Below, one piece after another: positions 44,235-55,311 of a stretch of DNA of 64,000 bases. Position 1 is the first letter of the stretch; each line of letters starts with the position of its first letter. The stretch is from Bufo bufo (lineage: Eukaryota > Chordata > Amphibia > Anura > Bufonidae), in the NCBI RefSeq assembly GCF_905171765.1, contig NC_053392.1:407258565-407322564 (forward strand), written 5' to 3'. The position numbers and the translations under genes are program-made. Below the pieces are notes generated by a model, which did no database searches, was not told the origin of the DNA, and was given only the letters and a program-made list of their open reading frames with translations.

Positions 44235-46218
44235 CTAGTGTCTCGCAGGCCTCAATCAATATTTGGTGGAAGCAGGTATGTCGCACCCCTCAATCAGTAT
44301 TTTGTGGACGCAGGTATATGGAACACCTTAATCTATATTTTGTAGAAGCAGGTATCTCGCAGGCCTCAATCAGTATTTGGTGGAAGCAGAAATATCGCAC
44401 ACCTCAATCAGTATTTTGTGGAAGCAGGTGTATCGCAGGCCTCAATCAATATTAGATGGAAGCAGGGATATCAATCCCCTTAATCAGTATTTTGTGGATG
44501 CAATTGTATTGCAGGCCTCAATCAGCATTTTTTGGAAGCAGATATATCAAACCTTTTAATCAGTATTTCGCGGAAGCAGTTATATCGCACCCCTCAATCA
44601 GTATTTTGTGGAAGCAGGTATATCAAACACCTTAATCAGTATTTTGTGGAAGCAGGTGTATCGCAGGCCTCAATCAATATTTGGTGGAAGCATGGATATC
44701 AATCCCCTTAATCAGTATTTTGTGGAAGCAGTTGTATCGCATGTCTCAATCAATATTTGGTGGAAGCAGGTATATTAATCCCCTTAATAAGCATTTTGTG
44801 GAAGCAGGTATATTGAAACCCATAATCAATATTTGGTGGAAGCAGGTATATCAAACCTCTTAGTCAGTATTTTGTGGAAGCAGGTGTATCACAGGCATAA
44901 ATGAATATTTGGTGGAAGCAGGTATATAAATCCCCTTAATCAGTATTTTGTGGAAGCAAATGTAATGCAGGCCTCAATCAATATTTGGTGGAAGTAGGTA
45001 TATCAATCCCCTTAATCAGTATTTTGTGGAAGCAGGTATCTCGCAGGGCTTAATCATTATTTGGTGGAAGCAGATATATCAAAACCTTTAATCAGTATTT
45101 TGTGGATGCAGATGTATCGGAGGCCTCAATCAATATTTGGTGGAAGCAGGTATATGAAACCCCTTAATCAGTATTTTTAGGAAGCAGGTGTATCGCAGGC
45201 CTCAATCAGTATTTTGTGGAAGCAGATATATACAACCCATTAATCAATATTCGGTAGAAACAGGTATATCGCACCCCTCAATCTGTATTTTGTGGAAGCA
45301 GGTGTATTGCAGTCTTCAATCAATATTTGGTGGAAGCAGGTGTATTGCAGGCCTCAATCAATATTTGGTGGAAGCTGGTATATCAAACACCTTAATCAGT
45401 ATTTTGTGGAAACAAATGTAACGCAGGTCTCAATCAATATTTGGTGGAAGCAGCTATATCAATCACCTTAATCAATATTTTGTGGAAGCTGGTGTATCAT
45501 AGGCCTAAATCAATATTTGGTGGAAGCAAGTATATCAATCCCCTTAATCTGTATTTTGTTGAAGCAGGTATCTCGCAGGCCTTAATCAGTATTTGGTGGA
45601 AGCAGGTATATCAAAACCTTTAATCAGTATTTTGTGGAAGCAGGTGTATTGCATGCTTTAATCATAATTTGGTGGAAGCAGGTTTAACAACCCCCTTAAT
45701 CAGTATTTTGTGGAAGCAAATGTAAAGCAGGCCTCAATCAATATTTGGGGAAAGCAGGAATATCAATCCCCTTAATCATTATTTTGTGGAAGCTGGTGTA
45801 TCGCAGTCCTCAATCATTATTTGGTGGAAGCAAGTATATCAATCCCCCTAATCAGTATTTTGCAGAAGCAGGTATCTCGCAGGCTTTAATCAGTATTTGG
45901 TGGAAGCAGGTTTAACAATCCCCTTAATCAGTATTTTGTGGATGGAGGTGTATCGCAGGCCTCAATCAGTATTTGGTGGAAGCAGAAATATCGCACACCT
46001 CAATCAGTATTTTGCGGAAGCAGGTGTATCGCAGGCCTCAATCAATATTTGGTGGAAGCAGGGATATCAATCCCCTTAATCAGTATTTTGTGGAAGCAAT
46101 TGTATCGCAGTCCTCAATCAGCATTTTTTGGAAGCACATAAATCAAACCCCTTAATCAGTATTTCGCGGAAGCAGGTATATCGCACCCCTCAATCAGTAT
46201 TTTGTGGAAGCAGGTATA
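44235..46218. repeat. 38-bp minisatellite, left block
   Basis: Units of 38 bp such as GTATATCAATCCCCTTAATC plus AGTATTTTGTGGAAGCAG alternate with GTGTATCGCAGGCCTCAATC plus AATATTTGGTGGAAGCAG, so a 76-bp dimer is common. About 52 units. It ends at the hAT-like insertion. Confidence 0.94.
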
Positions 46219-46739
46219 TTAAAACCGAGGGGCGTAACGATCGCGGTTGCAGGGAGTGCGACTGCGACTGGGCCCGGCGGGGGGAGGGGGCCCGCTGTAC
46301 TAACATGTAATGAAGCGCTGTGAAGGGGCCCGGCATGAAGTACAGTGACAATGCCGGGCCCCGTCAGGGCGCTCCATTACATGTTTAATATGAGGCAAGG
46401 TGGGGGAGGTTTGCGCAGAGGGGGTGGGAGGAAGAGGGAGGACGCGCGCACTCACTCACATACACTCGGCCCGGCAGTTCTTGTCACTGCCGGGCTGTCT
46501 CCAGATCATCAGTGAAGCAGGAGCTCTAGCGCTCCCTCTGCTGGCCGCACATCGGGCTGCTGGCTGTGGGAGGAGCTCTGAAGGCCCGGGAAACTGCCTT
46601 TAGTACAGCCAGCAGTGCGATGTCAGTGTGGCAGCGCAACATCAGGGAAGAGGGTAAGTATGTGTTTTTTTTTTATTTTCCTAACACTGCAGACTGGGGG
46701 CAAAGGGGAAGGGGGGGGGGTTGATGGGCACAACTAGAG

Positions 46740-47545
46740 TGAGGGGGCACAAAAGTGGGCATCTCTACTGAGGGGGCACCTAATCTGCCATAACTACTGT
46801 GAGGGGGGCACATAATCTGGCATAACCACTGTGAGGGGCACATATGTGGGCATATCTAATGTGAGGGGCACATAATCTGGCATAACCACTGTAGGGGGGC
46901 ACATATCTGGCATAACTACTGTGAGGGGGGCACATATAAAGGCATAACTATGAGATGGCACATATGAAGGCATAACTACTGTGAGGGGGGCACATAATCT
47001 GGCATAACCACTGTGAGGGGCACATATGTGGGCATATTTAATGTGAGGGGCACATAATATGGCATAACCACTGTAGGGGGCACATATCTGGTCATAACTA
47101 CTGTGAGGGGCACATAGTCTGGCATAACTACTGTGAGGGGGAACATATCTGGCCATATCCACTGTGAGGGGCACATATCTGGGCATAACTACTGTGAGTG
47201 GGCACATATCTGGGCATAACCACTGTGAGCGGGCACATATCTGGGCATATCCACTGTGAGGGGCACATATCTGGGCATATCCACTGTGAGGGGCACATAT
47301 CTGGCATAAATACCGTGAGGGGGCATATATTTGGCATAACTACTGTTAGGGGGCACATATTTGGCATAACTACTGTGAGGGGCACATATCTGGGCATAAA
47401 TACTGTGACAGGAACAAAGGTGGGCATAACTGCTGTGAGGGGCCACAAGAAGGACATAACTTTTGTGAAGGGACCACAAGGTGGGCTTAATTACTGTGAA
47501 AGGCCACAAGATGGGCATTACTACTGTGAGGGGCCACAATGTGGA
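46740..47545. repeat. 30-32-bp minisatellite inside the hAT-like element
   Basis: Units GGGCACATATCTGGCATAAC plus TACTGTGAG with variable length; about 25 units. Confidence 0.88.
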
Positions 47546-47829
47546 CATTAGTACTGTGTGGTAGCACTTAGGGGAAATGTCCTAAATTACCCTGCTATAC
47601 ATTGGCATAGCTCAGTCTACCAGGCCAGCAGAGCGCCCCCAGCTGGTAGTTTCACAGGGGTAGTCACCATCCCTTCCTTATGTGATTATTCTTTTTTTTT
47701 CTATCACCACAGGGACCTTGTTCTGGATCCAGCGGACATCACACCGACGCCAGCGACACCCTGGATGAGGTAGGACCAGATTTTATTAGGACTGGGTGAG
47801 TGTAGCCATGCATTGGGCTCTTTCACACG

Positions 47830-48105
47830 AGCGGATCCCGTGTGGCTAATCTGCTGTGTGAAAGAGAGCCAAGCCCCGCTCCGGACAGCAGAGACACCGA
47901 GCAGTAACATGATTGATAATGCTCCATGCCTCTCTATGATCGTTTTGCTACAAAATCACGGTGACCACTTTATCTCCCTGTGATTTTTTAGTAAAAAGGT
48001 CACAGAGAGGCACGGAGCATTATCAATCGTGTTACTGCTCCGTGTCTCTGCTGTCCGGAATGGGGCTTGGCCCTCATTCACGCAGCGGACTAGCCACACG
48101 GGAAA
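47830..48105. repeat. Long foldback, about 100-bp arms
   Basis: Left arm (about 47838-47940) from CGTGTGGCTA through GCAGAGACAC to GAGGCATG; right arm (about 48000-48103) is its inverse with few changes, e.g. GCATTATCAATC pairs with GATTGATAATGC. Confidence 0.85.
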
Positions 48106-48218
48106 GCCATTAGTAAGAAAATCTGCCGCTTCTTTATAAAAATCGGGGGGGTAGGGGGGCCCCGATACAAAGTTTGCACTGGGGCCCATAACACTCTAGT
48201 TACGCCACTGTCAAAACC

Positions 48219-48916
48219 CTTAATCAGTATTTTGTGGAAGCAGGTATATATCGCAGGCATCAATTAATATTTTGTGGAAGCAGGTATATAGCACCCCTCA
48301 ATCAGTATTTTGTGGAAGCAAATGTAACGCAGGCCTCAATAAATATTTGGGGAAAGCAGGAATATCAATCCCCTTAATCATTATTTTGTAGAAGCAGGTA
48401 TCTCGCAGGCCTCAATCAGTATTTGGTGGAAGCAGGTATATCAATACCCTTAATCAGTATTTTGTGGAAGCAGGTGTATCGCATGCTTTAATCAATATTT
48501 GGTGGAAGCAGGTTTAACAATCCCCTTAATCAGTATTTTGCGGAAGGAGGTGTATCGCAGGCCTCAATCAGTATTTTGTGTAAGCAAGTATATAGAACCC
48601 CTCAATCAGTATTTTGTTAAAACAGGTATATAGAACCCCTTAATCAATATTTTGTGGAAGCAGGTATAACGCACTCTTCAATCAGTATTTTGTGGAAGCA
48701 GGTATATAAAAACCCCACAATATTTTGTGGAAGCAGGTATATCGCACCCCTCAATCAGTATTTTGTGAAAGCAGGTATATCAAACCTCTTAATCAGTTTT
48801 TTGTGGAAACAGGTGTATCGCAGGCCTCAATTAATATTTGGTGGAAGCAGGTATATCAATCCCCTTAATCAGTATTTTGTGGAAGCAGGTGTATTGCAGG
48901 CCTCAATCAGTATTTG
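48219..48916. repeat. 38-bp minisatellite, right block
   Basis: Continuation of the array at 44235, about 18 units, in the same phase after the 8-bp duplication. Confidence 0.92.
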
Positions 48917-49318
48917 CAGGCAAGATGGCGCCCACACTGCGACTTCCTTCCCGCTACAGCCGCGAGTCGCGTGACTCCAGTAGGCATCGGCAGTAGCCTA
49001 AGGTAAGATGTCAGCTACTGTCGGGATGCCGTACCTGCAGTGTGTACTTTGCGGTCTGACGAACCCTGCCTCAGCGCCGTTCCACACTCTCCTCCAGCCG
49101 CAACTCCCTGCTCTCTCCTATGCTTCGTCAACGCCTGCAGTGTGACAGGCGAGCTGCAGCGTTAAGGTCTGAGCGATGTGTCCCTGATGGTTAAGGGACC
49201 TGATGTTATCGGTATGGGCTCAAATAACCCCGATTTTGCCAGGTGTTTATAAGCTATTTAGCTGGATTTTGGAGGAGCACTCTGCTTCCTCACTCCATTT
49301 TTGTTCGGCCACGCCCTC
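48917..49318 (+). mobile_element. LINE 5' UTR fragment, plus strand
   Basis: CAAGATGGCGCCC (48924) and the following GC-rich text read like the 5' end of an L1/Tx1 LINE in plus orientation. It joins the truncated minus-strand LINE at about 49318. No coding frame of its own. Confidence 0.45.
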
Positions 49319-51640
49319 ATCTTAAAGTATGTTTCTTGCCAAGTTTCACTTATCACACACTGGCGGACCTTGCCCCATCCCTCCAAAAAAATTTCCCCTA
49401 TCTCACCATCCATGGTGAGACGTTCCCATTTCTTAAACATGGAAGATGGCCTAGTTTTAATAAAAATTCCTGAAAACGTCCTATATAACCTAGACAGCGA
49501 GACTGTTTGAGGCAAAAAATGGATGATATCATCAAAGGAATTTGTATCCGCCTCCCTGGAAAGATCCCGTAGTCTATGTTTACAAAAGCTTAGGATCTGC
49601 AAAACTAATAAGAAGTGGGAGTCTGGCAGGGCATATTTTGCCTTCAGTATCGAGGGAGTGAGCCACCTCATTTCCTCCAGGTGCATCAGGTGTTCCGCCC
49701 TAACTATCCCCTTAGAGATCCACATCCTCGAATAACCGGATTGACTACCCTGGGAAAACTCTGGGTGATCCCATAACTGCATCAGCTTAGAGACCGAATG
49801 GGGCAGGCCGAATGATTTCCTGACTGTCTTCGATGCTGCCATGGTGTCCCTTAGTAGGACTGAGGCTTTGATATCAGTAGAAAGCGAAGCCAGGTTCGTG
49901 TGGAGGCAAGCCACTAAATTCCATGGAGCTATTAAGTTTTGTTCCAGCTCCCTATTGGAGAAGTGGTCCGTGTTGTGTACCCAGTCAAAAACATGGCGCA
50001 TAAGGCAGGAAAGATTATAACCTCTTATGTTTGGGAATTTCACCCCGCCCTCCAGTTTCCACAACATAAGAAGGTGGTGAAGGCCTTGTTAAGCAAAGTG
50101 ACATCAGCATGTTTCAATAAAATCAGGAGGGTTTGGAGAGGATACAACAGCTTGCAGAAATTCATAATTTTGATGAGCTGGCATCTCCCCAAAAGGGACA
50201 AGAGAAGGGATTGCCACCTCTTCAGTTCAGATATAATTTTCTGGATAAGGGGCGGGTAATTCAGCAAATATAAGGAGCTAGTGAGCCTGCCAATCTTTAA
50301 ACCCAAATAAGTAACATGTCGCTTGACGACTGCTGGGGAGAAACCACAGTGGGACCAAAGGGAAGGGGAGTTCGTGGTATTGAGCTCAAGAACTTCACTC
50401 TTTGAGGAATTTATTTTGTAACCCGAGAAGGACCCGAAACGACGAAGAAGATCCATCACAGGACCCAACTGCCGCTGGGGAGCGGACATAAAAAGTAACA
50501 AGTCATCTGCAAATAAAGCCAATTTGACCTCCTTTGCTCCCACCCTGATTCCCAAATACAGGGCGGAGTCTTCTAAATATCTGGCTAGAGGCTGAATGGC
50601 TAAGTCAAAAAGGAGAGGGGAGAGCGGGCACCCCTGCCTAGTGCCCCTCTGCAATGGAAAAATGGGGGATAGGAAACCCCCCCGTATGTACACATGCCGC
50701 AGGATTAGCATACAGACCCCTCAGAAAGGTGTGAATATCTCCAAGAATCTTGAATCGGTCCAACACCACCCCCAGTCAGCCCCAGCGAAGCAAATCGAAG
50801 GCTATTTCAGCATCTAGAGCCAATAACACAGGAGCCGTGTCCAGCTGGGGGCGGCGCCGCACTTAATCCAAAACTGATAGCACCCTTCGTACATTCGCTA
50901 CCCCTGAGCGGCTGTTTATAAAGCCCACCTGCGAGGGACCTATCAGGGCGGGCATCAAGAGACTCAATCGGTTGGCCAGAATCTTAGTCATAATCTTAAG
51001 ATCCTGGTTGATCAGAGAGATCGGGCGATAAGAGCCCGGGTCCTGGGGGACCTTGTTGGGTTCCAGGATCAATTTAATGTAGGTCACATTTACATGAGCA
51101 GGAAAGTCACCCGTACGCAAAAGATGGTTGAAATAATCAGTCAACGTAGGGGCAAGCTGACCCTGAAGCACTTTATAGAATTCTCCTGTGAATCCTCTTT
51201 TACGGTCTTCTATAACAGAGACAACCGAGTTAAAATCACCCCCCACAATTCTGTTGGGGGTCCCATCTGCATGTAGTCTGTTTTCCAGAAGAGCGTAAAA
51301 GAGTTTGTGACCATCATTCGGGGCATAAACATTATGGACACTAAAAGAGGACCCTTCAAAATCTATAAGCAACCTATGCCATCTACCCTCAGTGTCATGT
51401 GATTCCGAAATCACTTTACCCGAGAAATGCTTGTGAAGCAATGTAATCACTCCTGCCTTGCGCTCCCTAGCCGAGGATCCATGGACAGAACCCACCCAAA
51501 ATTTCTTGAGTCTAAAGAAATCTTTGTCATCCAAATGAGTCTCCTGAGAAGGACTATGTCGGGCCGCAATCATTTTAGATGGCGTAAAATTTTAGACCGC
51601 TTCTGTGAATCTTAACGTTCCAGAAAAAGATCTTCATCCC
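49258..51640 (-). pseudogene. L1/Tx1 ORF2 remnant: endonuclease-RT
   Basis: Endonuclease remnants (ETH near 51540, VYAPNDG, GGDFN near 51235) pass directly into the RT N-terminus (SYRPISLIN near 51015), so the end of the endonuclease and the linker are deleted. RT continues after a break at 50863-50712 with GTRQGCPLSP and FADD (about 50510-50500). 50067-49258 is the post-RT region. Confidence 0.87.
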
Positions 51641-52097
51641 CGATCTAGTACCCACGGATCCTCAGGCAGGGAGGGCCAAAAGTGGACGGGAAAAAGGGAA
51701 GATAGGGGGGAAAAAGAAACACACAAAACAAAACCACAAACAATAACTCTGCCCGTGTAGTCTGCAGGGTACACCTGCCGGCCGCCTAGACTAGATGGCA
51801 GTAGTCTATCCCAATTCTGGCTATGGACTTCTCTTTTTTCTGCCATGCCAGAACTCCCCCAAAACCCAACCAACAAAACATATTAGGTGAGGCGAGAACC
51901 CGTGGATTCCCAAGAACTAAAAGGCTCCTGGCAACAGGCAAGCCAAAGCCACCCCGCCCTGTTTCCCCGGAAAAATACACAAACAAAAGGGGGGGGGAAG
52001 AAATATAAAGCAGACTTAAACCGAAATGTTACCAGCACACCCCAATAGGGTCGTAAAAGAGTCCCTGGAAGAGGCGTCTACTAAAGTCCCAGAAACT

Positions 52098-53061
52098 TCA
52101 TCTTTTACTTCCGGAACGTCTTCTTGAACCGTCGCGCGAGCGGCCCCACTGGCGGTGTGGCTTTGGATCCACAGATGAACGTGAAGAAGACCTCCGAGGC
52201 AATGGCACGGCAACATGTGGCTCCGCTTCCAGAATCTCTTCGAGGGCCCCATCTGCCTCGGAGGGGGATCGGAAAGAGACGGTATCCCCACGGGCACGAT
52301 GAATTTTCAGCACAGCAGGGAAAAGTAGTTGAAAGCGAATATTTTTCTGATGAAGTTTAGTGCAAATAGGACTAAAAGCCTTCAGTTTTTTCGCTACTTC
52401 AGCGGAAAAGTTCTTAAATAGTAATATTTGATGGCCCCTAAAGGTGATCGGCTGCTTTTGTCTGCGAAAGCTACGAAGTAAGGCCACTTTGTTGTTGAAG
52501 TCCAGTAGCTTAAAGATAATTTGCCGCGGTCGATCATCCCCGTTATGAGGTGTCACGGCCATATCTCTGGGGGGATGCCTTTCTGGGCCCACTCTGTGAA
52601 CCCGTTACACCCTGCAAAAGAAATTCAGGTCAAGGGCTTCTGGTAACTCTCTTTCACATAAATCCAGGAGCTCAGATTGATTGACAGATTCCCACCAGTC
52701 TCAGGTTGTTGCGGCGGGACCTATTTTCCAGGTCGTCAACCTTGAAACAAAGGTAATCCACGGTCTGCTGCTGAAGTTTAATAACAGAGTCAGAGTCCCC
52801 AACTTGCTTCTGCAGGGAACGCAATTCCCCCTCCATATGTTTCACTTGTAAGCTTGCCTGGCTGACCTTTTCTCTCAGTGAATTGGTAGAGGCCAGTATA
52901 GTAGTCTCCAGAGTCTTCTGGATGTCAGGCATTATACGGGTCGCCACTTCTATGGCCAGTTGTTTATAGTCCAACAAGTCAGGGCTGTCTGTGGGGGATG
53001 CAGCTCCCTAGGGGGAGCGAGAGCACTCAGCCGAAAACAACAGCAGCTGACTGTCCGCCAT
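52098..53061 (-). pseudogene. L1/Tx1 ORF1 remnant
   Basis: Begins MADSQ at 53061; TAG at 53010-53008; a coiled coil and the DLENRSRRNNLRLVG motif before the RRM at about 52720-52690; frame breaks between 52672 and 52593; the C-terminal RNA-binding part with a basic tail runs 52592-52098. Confidence 0.85.
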
Positions 53062-53292
53062 CTTAGTTGTGTTGAGGGAGGCTGGCTGCTGCAGTGTACC
53101 TGCCGGCTTCTGACCGCTCCGCAGCAGATAGCGGTCCATCCAGGGGTTCAATGGGTGTGTCCTGACGGCGGCCTCACTGCCCTCGGGGTCGGAACCCAAT
53201 CCCCGCGCCACTAAATGAGCCTGCAAGTCGGCAGTATAGCGGAGCTCCGAGCGCCGCTCCTTTACATGGCAGCGCTGGAACCGGAAGTCCCC

Positions 53293-54175
53293 ATATGACT
53301 TTTTCATCGCTTGCTATTAGACTTTTAGTGATGTAAGGTGACAAAAAATGGCTTTTTTTACATAGTTTTTATTTTTTATTTATTACTGTATTCACCTGAG
53401 GGGTTAGGTTATGTGATATTTTTATAGAGTAGGTTATTACAGACGCCGTGATACCTAATATGTCTACTTTTTTTTATTTATTTAAGTTTGACACAATGAT
53501 TTCATTTTTGAAACAAAAAAAAATCATGTTTTAGTGTCTCCATAGTCTGAGGGCCATAGATTTTTCTGTTTTTAAACTCCTCTTACATGTAGGTAAGGTA
53601 TGATTTTTGGGGGATAGGATGTCGGTTTGATTGGCACTATTTTGGGGTGGACTTTTTGATCGCTTGCTATTACACATTTTGTGATGTAAGGTGACAAAAA
53701 ATTGTTTTTTTTGCACAGTGTTTATTTTAAAAAAATTACAGTGTTCACCTGAGGGGTTAGGTCACATGCTATTTTTCTAGAGTCAGTCGTTACGGACGTG
53801 GCAATACCTAATATGTCAACTTTTTTTTATTTAATTATGTTTTACACAATAATATCATTTTTAAAACAAAAAGAAAATCATGTTTTAGCGTCTTTATATT
53901 CTGAGAGCCATAGTTTTTTAAGCGATTCTCTTAGGTAGGGTATGATTTTTGCAGGATGAGATGATGGTTTGATTGGCACTATTTTGGGGTGCATATGACT
54001 TTTTGATCGCTTTCTATTACACTTTTTGTGATTTAACGTGACAAAAAAAATGGCTTTTTTTACATTGATTTTATTTTAAAAAATTACATGTTCACCTGAG
54101 CGATAAGGTCATGTGATATTTTTATAGAGCAGGTTCTTACGGACGTGGCAATACCTAATATGTATAGTTTTACTT
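53293..54175. repeat. AT-rich tandem repeat, plus orientation
   Basis: Same units as 18170-19140, with GGACG(C/T)(G/C)G(C/T)(G/A)ATACCTAATATG at about 53440, 53795 and 54140. Cut on the left by the LINE. Confidence 0.85.
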
Positions 54176-54490
54176 AAGGTCTTAAGGACACAGGGCCGTG
54201 ACCCCCACGTGTCAGCGATCGCCGCAAACCGCAGGTCAATTCAGACCTGCGGTTTGCGGCTTTACCTGCGGTTTTCGGCTGCTGGCGGCAGTGCCATTGG
54301 GTCCCCATGCTGCTGTAGGGGGGACCCGATGGCATGGAAGGCAGCGCGATGCCTTCCGGTGACGAGCCTGTGAGATCCAGCCCCCTGGATCTCACAGGCC
54401 GGAAGCTGTATGAGTAATACACACAGTATTACTCATACAGCCAATGCATTCCAATACAGAAGTATTGGAATGCATTGTAAAGGATTAGAC
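54176..54490. repeat. String of hairpins, second locus
   Basis: Perfect inverted repeats at 54221-54260 (17-bp arms, nearly the same as 19837-19876), 54366-54399 (15), 54405-54441 (16), 54442-54477 (16). Others with shorter arms are at about 54290-54345. Confidence 0.9.
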
Positions 54491-55217
54491 CCCAAAAAAA
54501 TGAGTCCCAAAGTGGGACAAAAAATAAAGTGAAAAAAAAGTTGAAAAAATAAAGTTTTCCCCCCAAAAAATTAAAAGTTTCAAGTAAAAATAAACAAAAA
54601 TGTCATTTTCCCCAAATAAAGTTAAAAAAAATTGGTGAAAAAAAGGGGGGAGTATACATATTAGGTATCAACGCGTCCGTATCAACCAGCTCTATAAACA
54701 TATCACATGACCTTACCCCTCAGATGAACACCGTAAAAAATTAAAAATAAAAACTGTGCAAAATAAACAATTTTTTTGTCACCTTACATCACAAAAAGTA
54801 CATCACAAAAACAGCAAGCGATCAAAAAAGCGTTTTCCCACCAAAATAGTACCAATCTAACCGTCACCTCATCCTGCAAAAAATGAGCCCCTACCTGAGA
54901 CAATTGCCCAAAAAATAAAAAAAAACTATGGCTCAGAATATGGAGACACTAAAACATAATTTTTTTTGTTTTAAAAAAGCTGTTATTGTGTAAAACTTAC
55001 ATAAATAAAATAAAAAGTATACATATTAGGTATCGCTGCATCCGTATCGACCGGCTCTATAAAAATATCACATGACCTAACCCCTCAGATGAACACCGTA
55101 AAATATAAAAAATAAAAACTGTGCTAAATAAACAATTTTTTGTCACCTTACATCACAAAAAGTGTAATAGCAAGCGTTCAAAAAGTCACACGCACCTCAA
55201 AATAGTGCCAATAAAAC
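54491..55217. repeat. AT-rich tandem repeat, inverted orientation
   Basis: The units of 53293-54175 in reverse, e.g. ACATATTAGGTATC at about 54655 and 55020. Interrupted at 55217 by the L1 insertion and resuming at 61645. Confidence 0.85.
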
Positions 55218-55311
55218 TGGCATGGCGGCGTGAGGACGTGTGTGAAGAGAGCTCCGTGACCAGATTCAGGAGAACAAGCAAAGACTGCTCCCCTACTCGT
55301 CTTTCCTGGCC

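Larger units (their letters stand above)
46227..48210. mobile_element. hAT-like non-autonomous transposon, 1984 bp
   Basis: Ends GAGGGGCGTAAC and, inverted, CAGTGGCGTAAC. 8-bp duplication TTAAAACC / TCAAAACC (46219-46226 and 48211-48218, one change), the hAT length. Inside: a GC-rich hairpin (46303-46385), a degenerate 30-32-bp array (46740-47545) and a long foldback (47830-48105). No transposase. Confidence 0.82.
49258..53292 (-). mobile_element. L1/Tx1-type LINE, truncated and internally deleted
   Basis: 5' end at about 53292 (GGACTTCCGGTTCC on the minus strand), ORF1 from 53061, ORF2 remnants 51640-49258. The C-terminal zinc-finger part (CxxC...HxxxxC) is missing, so the 3' end is lost at about 49260-49318. 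A large deletion joins endonuclease to RT near 51185. It interrupts the AT-rich repeat that continues at 53293. Confidence 0.85.

Noticed and set aside
46794..47548. Frames with MCPLTVVMP-type repeats
   Set aside because: Artefact of the 30-32-bp array inside the hAT-like element.
44235..48916. CRISPR-like array of regular direct repeats
   Set aside because: There are no unique spacers; units are contiguous variants of one 38-bp monomer in a eukaryotic repeat context.
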